A DNA stretch of 64,000 nt from JBGTSJ01 sp041940305 (GCA_041940305.1 JBGTSJ010000007.1:202565-266564); one strand, 5' to 3'. Shown: positions 25,860 through 35,473, counted from the stretch's first letter. Program-made: numbers and translations. The notes: generated by a model from the sequence alone, not told the origin.

Positions 25860-26846
25860 CTAGAACTCACCCAGCGGACGGCCGTCATTCCGTTGTCCCA
25901 GATCCCGCCATGTCTGCAGGTTGATGTTCTCCGAGATCGCGCGGACCGAACCGTCCATCAGCAGCGACTGCACGATCCCCTCGTGCCAGCTGCGGGAGCT
26001 GATGATGGCGAAAGTGGAATCGGTCGCGCTCACACCTTCGCGCGAACTCACGAAATCGACGTCGTGGGTGATGCTCCCCACAGTGTGCGGCTGGAAGGAG
26101 TTGGGACCGAACCATGTGGTAAAGCACGTCTGGTTGGTCCGCGCGTCCACCCACTCGTTATGTCCCGAGTCATGCAGGGACCCGCCGAGTGCCGAGACGC
26201 CGCTGGGAGCCGTGGGCGGAGTCGGCGTCCCGCCGACGTCCCGCAGGTAGTGCTGCCACGCCTTCACCTCGGAAACGCCGATCGTGTTGCTGGTGCCGTC
26301 GGTGAAGTCGCGCATCCCCGTGCTGCTGTTGGGCCCGAACGCCCCGGTGCCGATCGCGCCGTTCACGGGGTTCCAGACGAGCCACTCGCCATAATTCGCC
26401 GCATACGTCAGCGGATAGTACGTCGTCGAACCGCTCACGTAGGCGCTGTCGTTGGTGTCGCTTGGACAGAACAGCACGTCGATCCGCATCCGCGTTACGT
26501 TGGCATGCGCAGGGTCGGAATACGGGAGTGAGAAGTTAATCAGGTTCTGCAGATTCGCCTGCTCGATGTACGGCAGCAGCCGCGCCTGCACCGACCAGCC
26601 GGCCGGCTGGGTTACATTGTGGCGATACGTCCCCCCCGGCGGCAGGACGTTGTAAACGTCGTGGTAGTTGTGCAGCGCGAGGCCGATCTGCTTCAGGTTG
26701 TTCTTGCACTGCGTCCGCCGGGCCGCTTCGCGGGCCTGCTGGACCGCCGGGAGCAGCAGGGCAATCAGGACCGCAATGATCGCGATCACGACCAGCAGCT
26801 CGATGAGCGTGAATCCGGGACGACGGCGGGAGCGGGGGGCGGGCAT
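25860..26846 (-). CDS. DUF1559 prepilin-like protein
   Basis: 328 residues from the ATG at 26846 (MPAPRSRRRPGFTLIELL). The type IV pilin/pseudopilin N-methylation signal GFTLIELLVVIAIIAVLIALLLPAVQQAREAARR is the hallmark; cleavage would occur after the Gly. The remainder is the DUF1559 beta-rich head, with CKNNLKQIGLALHNYHDVYNVLPPGG and a closing block FAIISSRSWHEGIVQSLLMDGSVRAISENI. Planctomycete genomes carry dozens of these paralogues, thought to form surface pseudopili or scaffolds. No secretion genes are adjacent. Confidence 0.95.
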   Translation of the reverse strand: MPAPRSRRRPGFTLIELLVVIAIIAVLIALLLPAVQQAREAARRTQCKNNLKQIGLALHNYHDVYNVLPPGGTYRHNVTQPAGWSVQARLLPYIEQANLQNLINFSLPYSDPAHANVTRMRIDVLFCPSDTNDSAYVSGSTTYYPLTYAANYGEWLVWNPVNGAIGTGAFGPNSSTGMRDFTDGTSNTIGVSEVKAWQHYLRDVGGTPTPPTAPSGVSALGGSLHDSGHNEWVDARTNQTCFTTWFGPNSFQPHTVGSITHDVDFVSSREGVSATDSTFAIISSRSWHEGIVQSLLMDGSVRAISENINLQTWRDLGQRNDGRPLGEF

Positions 26847-26998
26847 ACGTGGAGGCCTGTCGCAAACTCGAGGGCGGGGTACCGACCGCGCACCGCTGGC
26901 GGCGGTCACATCCGTGAGTCTGGCTGGCGGGCCCGGAGCGACGAGACAGGCTCGGATCCGGAGGCGTCGGCTGGCTAACTCAATCTGGACCCAGATTA

Positions 26999-27029
26999 TT
27001 GACACTGAGTCTCAGTTGCTGAATATAGC
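26999..27029 (+). promoter_or_regulatory. TTGACA-TATAGC promoter with palindrome in the spacer
   Basis: A perfect -35 TTGACA (26999-27004) is followed after 19 bp by TATAGC (27024-27029). The spacer holds ACTGAGTCTCAGT, a 13-bp perfect palindrome (27004-27016) placed where a repressor would block polymerase. It reads towards the secreted-protein gene at 27321. Confidence 0.45.
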
Positions 27030-27320
27030 CGCAGGCCCACCGCACCTGCAACCCTTCCGCTCCCAGGTTTCCTCACGAATCTCAAGTCCCTCTCCAAATC
27101 CCGACCTATATTTGCGCTATCACTTTTCGGGGGGACCTCAACCACTCAGGGCGAGACCCCTCGATTTGCGGCTGCGTTCCCCTCGTTGACGTCGCGTCCA
27201 TCACCTCTCCTGCGTCGTGCGTCCAGGTTGCGACCTGTCATACGGGCAAATCTGGGAACTCCACCCTTCGCCTTGGCGATCACGGCGGAGTTTCCCCCTG
27301 TCCATCCGGGAACGACTTCC

Positions 27321-28418
27321 ATGAATCCATCGCATCGCTCCATCTGCCGTTTGACCGTCCTGCTGCTGGTGTCCGCCGCAACATTTCCCGCGACCGCGCT
27401 CTCGCAGACCGAACTCATCGAGAATGGAGGCTTTGAAAGCGGCGATCTCTCGGGCTGGACGGTCCAGACGCTCGGCGGGACGCATCTGGGAGGCTGGGTG
27501 ACCAATGACGGCGCACAGCCGCCCCCGGGACCGGTCCCGGTTCCCTTTGCACCGCTGTCCGGCAATTACGACGCCATCTGTTTCCAGGTTGGTCCGGCCG
27601 TCAAGCGGCTGACCAGCAACCCGATTCCGTTGCCCGACGACGTTTCGTCCGCCACGCTCTCCTGGGTCGACAGCATCCGCAATTTCGACTTCCAGGGGCG
27701 CTATGCAGATCCCGGTCAGGAATTCCGAGTGCAGTTGCTCGACTCAGCCGGGGGGCTCATCGTGGAACTCTTCTCCACGGATCCGGGTGATCCTCCCGCG
27801 CAGATCGGCCCCAACTTCCGCGAGTACGACGTCAGCCTGCATCTCGCACCCTACGCCGGCGACTCCGTCTACCTCCGATTCGAACTGCAGGATGAACTGT
27901 TTTTCTTCAATGTGAACGTGGACGACGTCAGCCTCCAGGTGGGAGCGACCCCGCCGGCGCTGATCGAAGTCGCCGTCGACGTGAAGCCGGGAGACGGAGA
28001 CAACCCGATCAATCTCAAGGTCAATCAGAAGCAGCGCGGCCGCGGCGCGGCCGCCGGTGGAGTGCTGCCCGTCGCCATCCTGGGCGCCTGGGATGTCGCC
28101 GTGGACCTGATTGCTGCGGAATCGGTCCTGCTGGGAGACCCTCAACTCTCGGGCGGGGTCGTCCCCTTGAAGTGGCATCTGGAAGACGTCGACCTCGACG
28201 GCTTGCCGGACCTGGTCCTGCATTACAGCATTCACGAACTCGTCGCCAACGGTGCGATCGATGACCAGACCACATCTCTGATGCTCATGGGGACCATGCT
28301 GGATGGGACTCTTGTGGCGGGAGGCGACGATGTGCGAATCGTCCCGGCCGCCCCTCAGAAGAAGCCGTCCCAACCCGCCGCCACGAAACCCGCACAGTCC
28401 GGCAAGAAAAACAGATAG
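27321..28418 (+). CDS. secreted protein with carbohydrate-binding-like and DxKPGD modules
   Basis: 365 residues from the ATG at 27321. A signal peptide (LTVLLLVSAATFPATALS) precedes a beta-sandwich opening with LIENGGFESGDLSGWTVQ, as in PEP-CTERM and CBM-like surface proteins. A second module, IEVAVDVKPGDGDNPINLK then GVLPVAILGAWD, is a repeat unit of many planctomycete and cyanobacterial secreted proteins that often mentions calcium-like D-x-D-x-D loops (DVDLDGLPDL). The Lys-rich tail has no sorting signal. Likely extracellular; no enzyme activity is recognisable. Confidence 0.85.
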   Translation: MNPSHRSICRLTVLLLVSAATFPATALSQTELIENGGFESGDLSGWTVQTLGGTHLGGWVTNDGAQPPPGPVPVPFAPLSGNYDAICFQVGPAVKRLTSNPIPLPDDVSSATLSWVDSIRNFDFQGRYADPGQEFRVQLLDSAGGLIVELFSTDPGDPPAQIGPNFREYDVSLHLAPYAGDSVYLRFELQDELFFFNVNVDDVSLQVGATPPALIEVAVDVKPGDGDNPINLKVNQKQRGRGAAAGGVLPVAILGAWDVAVDLIAAESVLLGDPQLSGGVVPLKWHLEDVDLDGLPDLVLHYSIHELVANGAIDDQTTSLMLMGTMLDGTLVAGGDDVRIVPAAPQKKPSQPAATKPAQSGKKNR

Positions 28419-28438
28419 GCGGCTCGCAGCGAGGTCCC

Positions 28439-29692
28439 TCAGGCCAACCGCTCGCGCAACACGCCCATCGTCCGGGCATGCCGCTCCCTGACGGTTTCGC
28501 GCGCTGCCTGGGCTCGCGCGCGGGCCGCCTCCCCGTCTTCGACCAGTCCCAGCACAGTCGGGACGATCCGCGCGAAGTCCTCCGGCTGATCGACGTCGAA
28601 CAGCCAGTCGCCCAGCCCGATGTCCCCCCACATGAACCCCTTGCTCGTCTGCTCCGCGAACCGGCAGACGATCGCCGGGACGCCGTTGCCCACGCACATG
28701 ATCGGCGAGTGCATCTCCAGTCCGAACAGCCCGGCCGAACGGACGTACGTGCTTAATGCCTCGTCCGTCAGCCAGAACGACTCCCGCCACACGACCTGCT
28801 CCCGGACGTCATCCGGCAACCGGTCCACCAGCAGTCGCTTGCCGACCTCCATCTGGCTCATGTCTTCGGGACAAACGAGAACCTTGTAGCCGTGGTCGCG
28901 AGTGAGCGCCGTAATCGCTTCCCGCAGCGGGGCGTGGTCGTGTTCCTGCATCTCCTCGCTGCGGGCGTGCTTCTCGCGGTCCTGGTCGGTCATCTCGCGA
29001 TCGTGGATTCTCCAGTACGGGGTGTACCGCAGCCGCGGAATGCAGCACAGGAATCGTCCCTCCTCGAGTTGGTTCTCCCCCAGGAACTGCTCGGCCGCAT
29101 CATCGTTCCGCAGGTCGACGGCGAACGCGCCGTCGGGGCTGAACTCCATGATCGGACTCTCGATGCCGTCGTCCACGGCCTTCGCCAGCGAGACGGTGTC
29201 GCGGAAGTACACAAACTGCGCGCGGCTGAGCAGGGCGCGCTGCGACTCAGCCGCGCCGCCGTAAGTGATCCCATACACGCCGAACGGCTTGCCGACGTGC
29301 TTGTCAAACGCCGCCACATCCCGCGCCCCCACCAGCGACGGTCCCGACCCGTGCAGCAGGAAGTCGCAGCGGTCGAGTGCTGCCTGCAGGTCGCCGCTGG
29401 AAGCACGTCCATCCTCCCCGATGCTCCCTTTGACGATCTGCAACTGCGGGAACCGCCCGGTGAGCATCGCCGCGACTTCATCCGAGAGGCTTCCCGAGGC
29501 CCACAGGATCGTATCCGCCTCCGGAATGTGCTGCTCGATCAGCGCCAGCACGCCGGGCGTATGGGCGATGTCCCCGATGTTCACCACCTGCCACGACGAC
29601 CGCAGCAGGATGGACGGCCGCCGCTGCGCGGCCCGCAGTCGTCCCGATAAACCGGTCGCGAGCGCCAACTGAAGAAAGCTGCGACGCTTCAT
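28439..29692 (-). CDS. polysaccharide pyruvyl transferase-like protein, exported
   Basis: 417 residues from the ATG at 29692 (MKRRSFLQLALATGLSGRLRA), a Tat-like signal. The body follows the CsaB/polysaccharide pyruvyl transferase fold: SSWQVVNIGDIAHTPGVL at the N-terminus, DFLLHGSGPSLVG, a middle block FVYFRDTVSLAKAV...FSPDGAFAVDL, and a C-terminal FGLEMHSPIMCVGNGVPAIVCRF matching the conserved H-P-x-x-A/G-P region. Known relatives transfer pyruvate to cell-wall sugars. A signal peptide on this fold is unusual, because the donor phosphoenolpyruvate is cytoplasmic. Confidence 0.8.
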   Translation of the reverse strand: MKRRSFLQLALATGLSGRLRAAQRRPSILLRSSWQVVNIGDIAHTPGVLALIEQHIPEADTILWASGSLSDEVAAMLTGRFPQLQIVKGSIGEDGRASSGDLQAALDRCDFLLHGSGPSLVGARDVAAFDKHVGKPFGVYGITYGGAAESQRALLSRAQFVYFRDTVSLAKAVDDGIESPIMEFSPDGAFAVDLRNDDAAEQFLGENQLEEGRFLCCIPRLRYTPYWRIHDREMTDQDREKHARSEEMQEHDHAPLREAITALTRDHGYKVLVCPEDMSQMEVGKRLLVDRLPDDVREQVVWRESFWLTDEALSTYVRSAGLFGLEMHSPIMCVGNGVPAIVCRFAEQTSKGFMWGDIGLGDWLFDVDQPEDFARIVPTVLGLVEDGEAARARAQAARETVRERHARTMGVLRERLA

Positions 29693-29747
29693 GATTCTGA
29701 GCCGTGATTGCGGGGATCGCATGCCCGAGGTTCAGCCATGCCGAGCG

Positions 29748-30230
29748 TCAAACGACGGGGCGACGGCAGAAGCTAAGCGTATCTTCATGGTGAAATGAGA
29801 GAAACCACAGCGGCTCATCCGGGACGACAAAGGCGTCATCCGATGATGGATAGAAAAAGTCATCCCACCATCGGCTCACGATCTCCCATTTCGTCCGAAT
29901 CGCGCAGTCTCGACGCCACGAGACTGTGACAGGCAACTGCAGATCGGACTCGCGGTCGCGCAGCCAATCCGTGACCGTCCGCAGAATGGGATCCTCACGT
30001 CGACAGCAGTCTCCCGTCCAGGTTCCTTCGGTCGAACACACGTCCACGTCTTCAAACCGAACTCGCTTCACGTCGCCAAACTGGTCATAGAACGGCATCC
30101 ATCGATTGTGCATCTCGGCCGCGGCATGCGGATCAAGCGGCGCCATCTGCTCCAGGACCTCGTCTGGAAGGACGGCGTACTTCGGATCAGTCCATCGCCA
30201 GGCCAGACTGTGTTTTCGGATACTCAGCAT
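29748..30230 (-). CDS. hypothetical protein
   Basis: 160 residues from the ATG at 30230 (MLSIRKHSLAWRWTDPKYAVL). A TTG at 30254 is the outermost alternative. It is rich in Trp (nine) and charged residues, with CSTEGTWTGDCCRREDP in the middle and no signal peptide or membrane segment. Composition and third-position GC are those of a real gene. No family is recognised. It lies 33 bp downstream of the DUF2007-like gene on the same strand. Confidence 0.65.
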   Translation of the reverse strand: MLSIRKHSLAWRWTDPKYAVLPDEVLEQMAPLDPHAAAEMHNRWMPFYDQFGDVKRVRFEDVDVCSTEGTWTGDCCRREDPILRTVTDWLRDRESDLQLPVTVSWRRDCAIRTKWEIVSRWWDDFFYPSSDDAFVVPDEPLWFLSFHHEDTLSFCRRPVV

Positions 30231-30263
30231 TCGACGACTCGTTTTCACCCGCAAAGCGGTCGC

Positions 30264-30716
30264 CTAATCCTGCAAATTCTCGGCATCCGCCGGCTGCGGG
30301 TTCTCCGCCCAGGCCTCCTCCGGCCAGTCCACTTCCCCCACATCCACGAATGCACCGCAGTGCGGGCAGTCCTGCACGGAGCCTTTCAGGTTCTCTGCGA
30401 ACGTCGCCGTCCGACCGCAGTCTTCACAGCAGACTTCGATAGAAGCCGCCCCCTCCGGCAGCTCCGCGACATTCCGCTCCCGGCGGCGGACTTCGAACAT
30501 CGTCAGCAACTCGGCCACGCGCTCCGCATCCGCGCGGCTGATCCACACCTGCGGCTTATGAATCTCCGGCAGAAGGCCGAACGTCCACTGTCCCACCAGC
30601 GAGTTGTCCTCTGTCACCGAAGACTCGATCCCCTGGCTCTCCAGGAACTGTTGCACCAGGTGTGCATCGGTGTTGCTCTGCGCGTTGTAGGCGGCGATCG
30701 GATCGCTCAGCGGCAT
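30264..30716 (-). CDS. DUF2007-like protein with a zinc ribbon
   Basis: 150 residues from the ATG at 30716 (MPLSDPIAAYNAQSNTDAHL). The first 65 residues resemble the DUF2007 putative signal-transducing domain (VQQFLESQGIESSVTED...PQVWISRADAERVAELL). A ribbon follows at about 95-123 (CCEDCGRTATFAENLKGSVQDCPHCGAFVDVG) with two CxxC pairs. The C-terminus is acidic. This domain pair is widespread in Planctomycetes; the function is unknown. Confidence 0.85.
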   Translation of the reverse strand: MPLSDPIAAYNAQSNTDAHLVQQFLESQGIESSVTEDNSLVGQWTFGLLPEIHKPQVWISRADAERVAELLTMFEVRRRERNVAELPEGAASIEVCCEDCGRTATFAENLKGSVQDCPHCGAFVDVGEVDWPEEAWAENPQPADAENLQD

Positions 30717-30784
30717 CGGCGCGGCTCCCAAGGTTCAGGGGGGGCGACGAAAACCGCGAGTATACCGGCGCGCCGCGCTGATCG

Positions 30785-30800
30785 CCTGCCTGTTGGCAGG
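30785..30800. terminator. small hairpin downstream of the 30936-31679 gene
   Basis: CCTGCC-TGTT-GGCAGG, a perfect 6-bp stem, about 135 bp past the stop on the minus strand. A 12-bp palindrome CACCCGCGGGTG lies at 30830-30841. Both are weak terminator candidates. Confidence 0.25.
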
Positions 30801-30935
30801 TCACGAGGCCGCGCACAACCAACGGCGTTCACCCGCGGGTGGAGCGCATCGCAGAACCGTTGAGAGCGCTGCTGCACAGGCAGCTCATGATCGGCATGAG
30901 TTCCAGCCGATCCACTGCAGCACGCCATGTTGCGA

Positions 30936-31679
30936 TTACTTCGTCGCAATCGCCTGCGCCAGCGGCTTGAGCACCTGGTCGATCACGTGCTCCGCCAGCA
31001 ACTCTTCGGACAGGCCCCGTAACTCGTCCAGCGTTCCCGCCAGCGACCCGTCATGTGGCAGGCTGCCATATTGCCGGACGGTGAAGTACACGCTTATCGA
31101 ATCCTCCGGAAACTCATTGCGGCGGACCTGATAGGCATTGGTCCGGGTTTCGATCATCAGCCGAGCCTGCCGGCGGCAGCTGTCGTCCAGACTGATCGTC
31201 AGCGACGGCTCAAAGTTCAGCGGCTTGGCGCCCGGGATATCGAGCATGCCCTCCATCGCAGGCCCCACGCCCAGAGCCTCAGCCACCAGCGAGTCATGAT
31301 TCCCGCGGTAAACGAAATCGAATCCCACCAGGTAATCAAGCGCCTCGCAGTCGAGCGGGCTCACCGAGAGCATGTAGGGCGCCAGCTCCAGCGCCAGCCG
31401 GTGCTGGTCCATCGCCTCATCCACCTGCGGCGGATTGACGAGCCCGCTGCAGATCCGCCGCGGCTCCAGGCACAGCCACCGGTAGTGGGGCTGGTCCTTG
31501 TCCTCCTCCAGCACGAAATCGCCGTTCTCGCGCGTATAGAAGTTGCGCATCCCCGGATACGACTTCTGCACTCGCCCGAAGAACTCCAGCACTGTTTCGC
31601 GCGATGACGGCAGCTGCATCTCCGTATTCAGATTCATGTTGACGAAGAAGTCGTCCGCCAGGGATGCATACGTGATCAT
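30936..31679 (-). CDS. conserved hypothetical protein (planctomycete type)
   Basis: 247 residues from the ATG at 31679 (MITYASLADDFFVNMNLNTEMQLP). The frame upstream overlaps the divergent methyltransferase gene and is not credible. Distinct blocks: RETVLEFFGRVQKSYPGMRNFYTRENGDFVLEEDKD, RWLCLEPRRICSGLVNPP and DYLVGFDFVYRGNHDSLVAEALG. It is soluble, alpha/beta, with no signal. No family with a known role is recognised. Confidence 0.8.
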   Translation of the reverse strand: MITYASLADDFFVNMNLNTEMQLPSSRETVLEFFGRVQKSYPGMRNFYTRENGDFVLEEDKDQPHYRWLCLEPRRICSGLVNPPQVDEAMDQHRLALELAPYMLSVSPLDCEALDYLVGFDFVYRGNHDSLVAEALGVGPAMEGMLDIPGAKPLNFEPSLTISLDDSCRRQARLMIETRTNAYQVRRNEFPEDSISVYFTVRQYGSLPHDGSLAGTLDELRGLSEELLAEHVIDQVLKPLAQAIATK

Positions 31680-31849
31680 CGGAGGGTCGTCTCCCGTTCG
31701 GGATGGGGCGCCGGGCGATGGGGCACTTCGCCGAAACGAAGCAGCAGCCTTCGCAATTGGTGGCTCTTGCCGTATTCTAAGGGCGGATGGAACAGGGGTC
31801 AAAGAGCGGTTTCGGACCCATTTCCAGGACTTTCACGACGGAGCGGATG

Positions 31850-32401
31850 ATGAGCACGATCCTGTCGATCTTTCCAACCCGGCTGGGCTGGTTCGGTCTC
31901 GCCGGCAGCAACGGCCGCGTCACCGGCCTCTGTTTCGGACACGATTCCGCGGCCGAGGTTCAACACCGCCTGCCGGCCGAAGAGCACGGCGACTGGCATC
32001 CGTTGCTGCAGGAGCGCCTGCAGGCGTACGCGGACGGTGAGACCGACGACTTCCGCGACGTCGACGTGGACCTCGAGCACCTCACGCCGTTTCAGCATCG
32101 CGTCGTCCGCCGCCTGCGTGACGTCCGCTACGGCAAAACCGTCTCCTACGGCGAGCTCGCGCAACGGATCGGCGCTCCCCGATCGGCCCGCGCAGTCGGG
32201 CGAGTCATGGCCACGAATCGGATGCCCATCATCCTCCCCTGCCACCGTGTTCTGGCGTCCGGCGGCGCGCTCGGCGGATTCTCCGCGCCGCAGGGCATCG
32301 CGATGAAGCGCCGCCTCCTGCAGCTCGAACGGGCCGACGGCTTCACCGATCATCCCCGGGAACGCGTTTTCGGTCTCGCCCTGGCCGCTTCCGGGGTTTG
32401 A
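31850..32401 (+). CDS. ogt: methylated-DNA-protein cysteine S-methyltransferase
   Basis: 183 residues from the second of two adjacent ATGs (31847/31850), with GGAG 6 nt upstream. It repairs O6-alkylguanine by suicide transfer to cysteine. The DNA-binding block FQHRVVRRLRDVRYGKTVSYGELAQRIGAPRSARAVGRVMATN and the active site PCHRVLASGG with C131 are complete. The acceptor-domain-only length matches Ogt rather than Ada. It is divergent from the 31679 gene. Confidence 0.93.
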   Translation: MSTILSIFPTRLGWFGLAGSNGRVTGLCFGHDSAAEVQHRLPAEEHGDWHPLLQERLQAYADGETDDFRDVDVDLEHLTPFQHRVVRRLRDVRYGKTVSYGELAQRIGAPRSARAVGRVMATNRMPIILPCHRVLASGGALGGFSAPQGIAMKRRLLQLERADGFTDHPRERVFGLALAASGV

Positions 32402-32583
32402 CGCCGCGCTAACCTCTGCCGCGGGCCTGCACAAGGGAAAACCCCCGCATTCCAACGCGTCCCGCGACTTCGAAATTCCGGCCGCAGTGCCAGGTGTACG
32501 AGGTCGATGCGCTCCGTATACTTCGGTCAGAAGGCTGATTGCTGCGCGTGACCCCGTCGCGCGTTTTTGCGGAGCGCTGCGTC

Positions 32584-33123
32584 ATGAAACTCGAATTCGC
32601 CCGTCCGGATGCCTCGCAGTTGTCGTTCCACCTCTTCGAACGCGCGCTGCATCCGGAGCTCTTCGACACCTACGCCGAGACGCACATCGTCGGCAACGGC
32701 TTTGAAGCGCTGCTCCGCATCTGCGCCGCCGGCCACGTGCTGGAATTCCGCCAGGCCCAGCGGCGCGTCACCGAGGTCATCGGCAGCCACGAGCAGGATC
32801 TCCCCCAACGCGGGCGTTCGCTCGTCCATCGTCTCCGCGGCGGCCGCGATCTCGACGTCGAGATCGACGGCATCGCCTACTGCTGCAGCGCCCACGTCGA
32901 GCAGCTCGATCCCGAAGTCTTCGACGAAGTCCAGGGAGAACTGCAGGTCGACGCCGCCAGGGCCTTGCTCGCCTACCAGTTTCCCAGTCGCCACCGTCTG
33001 GAGTCCGGCGCGCTGAGCGTGATGCAGGCGGAGGCCACTTCCAGCAGCCTCATCATTCACGCCTTCCACACGTTCCCCGAGAGCCGCTCAGTCCTGCGGA
33101 CCCAGTCTCTCTTCGACTACTGA
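32584..33123 (+). CDS. DUF2617 family protein
   Basis: 179 residues from the ATG at 32584 (MKLEFARPDASQLSFHLFERALHPELF). It matches the DUF2617 family of Planctomycetes and Actinobacteria, with HPELFDTYAETHIVGNGFEALL, HVLEFR and the closing ATSSSLIIHAFHTFPESRSVLRTQSLF. Soluble and of unknown role. GGAG sits 9 nt before the ATG. Confidence 0.88.
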   Translation: MKLEFARPDASQLSFHLFERALHPELFDTYAETHIVGNGFEALLRICAAGHVLEFRQAQRRVTEVIGSHEQDLPQRGRSLVHRLRGGRDLDVEIDGIAYCCSAHVEQLDPEVFDEVQGELQVDAARALLAYQFPSRHRLESGALSVMQAEATSSSLIIHAFHTFPESRSVLRTQSLFDY

Positions 33124-33292
33124 ACCCGGCATTGCCCCTCTTCGGCTCCCGGGCGACTTCCCGGCCTCCCTGCCGATTCCGTCAATCTGTAGGGGTTGTT
33201 CCGCCGATACCAGTGAAACCGGATGTACGGGCTGCGCCGAGATTGCCGCGCACTCGCGCAGATTCTGCCGGAACTCTCTGGGGGCGGACGGA

Positions 33293-35473
33293 ATGCACTT
33301 TCAGCACTGCTTGAGAAAACTCGGTAAGCGATACGGTGCATGGCTGGCCGCCGCGTCGCTCGCCGCCGGTTGCGCCGGTCGTCAGCCCGCGATCCATTAC
33401 CTGGGCGACGCCGATATGCGGTACTACCGCGCCCAGGCCACTGAGATTGACTACCCGCTCGTCGCCGACCAGCCTCCGCCGGAGCTCACCGGCTCGGCCC
33501 CGCCGCACACCATCGCCGACCGCGAGCACTGGCCCATTCGCGAATTCGCCCTCGCCGAGGCCATTCACACCGCCCTGATGAACAGCGAGATCATCCGCCG
33601 CAACGGAGAATTCCTCTCTCCCGGCAACTCGCTGCTGCAGGCCCCCAACAACGTCCCCAGCGTCTACGACCCGGCGATTCAGGAGTCGGGAGTGCTCTTC
33701 GGCGGACGCGGCGTCGAAGCCGCTCTGGCCGAGTTTGATGCCAGCCTCGCCACCAGGCTGGTCTTCGGACAGGAAGAGCAGGCGCTCAACAGCGCCGCTC
33801 TGGGTCCGGGCGCCACATTCCGCCAGGATACAGCCCTCTATCAGTCGTCGCTGCAGAAGGTTTTCGCGCACGGCGGCGTCGTGCAGCTCAACAACACTGT
33901 CAACTACGAGTGGAACAACACCCCCGGCACGCTGTTCGACTCCACCTATACGGGCAACCTGGAGTTCGTCTATCAGCAGCCTCTGCTCGCGGGCGCCGGC
34001 ACCGAGTACACCCGCACCGCCGGCCCCATCGTCCAGAGCTTCGGCGGCATCACCGGCGTGTCGCAGGGTGTGCTCATCGCCCGCATCAACAACGACATCA
34101 CCATTGCCGACTTCGAAGAGGCGGTCCACAACCTCATCTACGACACCGAGGTCGCCTACTGGGATCTGTATCTCGCCTACCGCAACTTCGATACGGCCGT
34201 CGTCGCCCGCAACTCCGCGCTCGACACCTGGCGACTGACCGCCAAGCAGGCCGGAGAGGTGCTGATCCCGGCCGATGAGGCCCAGGCGCGCAGTGCGCTG
34301 TACCAGGCCGAGGCCGCCGTCGAAACCGCGCAGTCCAACCTGTACTTCGCTGAAACCGCCCTCCGCCGGTTGCTCGGCATGCCGGTCAACGACGGCACGG
34401 TCCTGCGCCCGTCGGACGAACCGATTACCGCCGAGCTCATCCCCGACTGGTACGCCTCGCTTACGCAGGCGCTCACCTCCCGCGTCGACCTCCGCCGGCA
34501 GAAGTGGAACATCAAGAGTCTCGAACTCCAGCTCCGGGCTGCGGAAGACCTCACCATGCCGCGGCTGGATTTCATCAGCGGTTACCGCGTCAACGCCTTC
34601 GGCGACGACCTCCTCGGCGGCAACAATACCTACGACAGCTACGGCAACTCGCTCGGCGCGGGGAACCAGACCGGCTGGAACCTCGGCCTGCAGATGAACT
34701 GGCCCATCGGCCTCCGCCAGGCGCACGCCCAGGTCCGCAACTATGAACTGCGGCTGCTCAAAGCTCAGAAGGTGCTCGCCGCGCAGGAGCTGGAGATCGG
34801 GCACGAGCTGGCCGCCACCTTCCAGGAATTGACCCGCGCCCACGCGACGATGCAGTCCAACTACAGCCGCTACGTCGCCACGCAGGAAAACGTGCGCGGC
34901 CTCGAGCCTCGCGTCCTCACGGAGGACAACGTGGACGTGATTCTCCGCGCCTACGAACGCCGCGCGCAGGCCGAGCTCGCCTACTACCAGAGCCTCGTCG
35001 AATACAATCAGGCCCTTGCCAACCTTCAGTTCCGGCAGGGAACGATCCTCAGCTACAACAGTGTCCGCGTGACGGAAGGTCCCTGGGTCGCGGAGGCGTA
35101 CTACGAGGCCGATCGCCACGCCGACGCCCGCGGCCACGCCTTCGACTCCAGGCACCTGGAATCGTACCCGCCCGACTTTGCCGTGGACGCGCCGGCCGGC
35201 CGCTCCGTCCTGTTCACGTCCGAAGCGGCGGCCCAGCAGTCCAACCCGCTGGTCCCCGTTCCCGAAGCGCAGCCCGCCCCGTACGGTATCGAGCCGGAGC
35301 CCGAGCCGGAGCCTGAACCAGCCCCGCCGCAAGCCCCGGAGTCGGCCCGCTACCAGCGGTTCGGCGACTCCGCGTCGCCGGTGCGGCAGACGGGGTTTGA
35401 CTCGGGCGCCGGCAGCGCCCGGTTGCCGGGTCGGCCCGCGACTCCTCCCTCGAATTCGCTCTACGACTTCTGA
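33293..35473 (+). CDS. TolC-family outer-membrane lipoprotein
   Basis: 726 residues. A lipobox (LAAASLAAGC, C27) shows a lipid-anchored protein. The body is an outer-membrane efflux protein: two helical hairpin repeats, with DFEEAVHNLIYDTEVAYWDLYLAYRNFDTA and then NYELRLLKAQKVLAAQELEIGHELAATFQEL, and AQAELAYYQSLVEYNQALANLQFRQGTIL near the end. A C-terminal extension has a PEPEPEPEPEP run and an SLYDF terminus. The first 140 residues carry the planctomycete-specific insert. It probably forms the outer channel of an export system; no partner pump is adjacent. Confidence 0.92.
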   Translation: MHFQHCLRKLGKRYGAWLAAASLAAGCAGRQPAIHYLGDADMRYYRAQATEIDYPLVADQPPPELTGSAPPHTIADREHWPIREFALAEAIHTALMNSEIIRRNGEFLSPGNSLLQAPNNVPSVYDPAIQESGVLFGGRGVEAALAEFDASLATRLVFGQEEQALNSAALGPGATFRQDTALYQSSLQKVFAHGGVVQLNNTVNYEWNNTPGTLFDSTYTGNLEFVYQQPLLAGAGTEYTRTAGPIVQSFGGITGVSQGVLIARINNDITIADFEEAVHNLIYDTEVAYWDLYLAYRNFDTAVVARNSALDTWRLTAKQAGEVLIPADEAQARSALYQAEAAVETAQSNLYFAETALRRLLGMPVNDGTVLRPSDEPITAELIPDWYASLTQALTSRVDLRRQKWNIKSLELQLRAAEDLTMPRLDFISGYRVNAFGDDLLGGNNTYDSYGNSLGAGNQTGWNLGLQMNWPIGLRQAHAQVRNYELRLLKAQKVLAAQELEIGHELAATFQELTRAHATMQSNYSRYVATQENVRGLEPRVLTEDNVDVILRAYERRAQAELAYYQSLVEYNQALANLQFRQGTILSYNSVRVTEGPWVAEAYYEADRHADARGHAFDSRHLESYPPDFAVDAPAGRSVLFTSEAAAQQSNPLVPVPEAQPAPYGIEPEPEPEPEPAPPQAPESARYQRFGDSASPVRQTGFDSGAGSARLPGRPATPPSNSLYDF

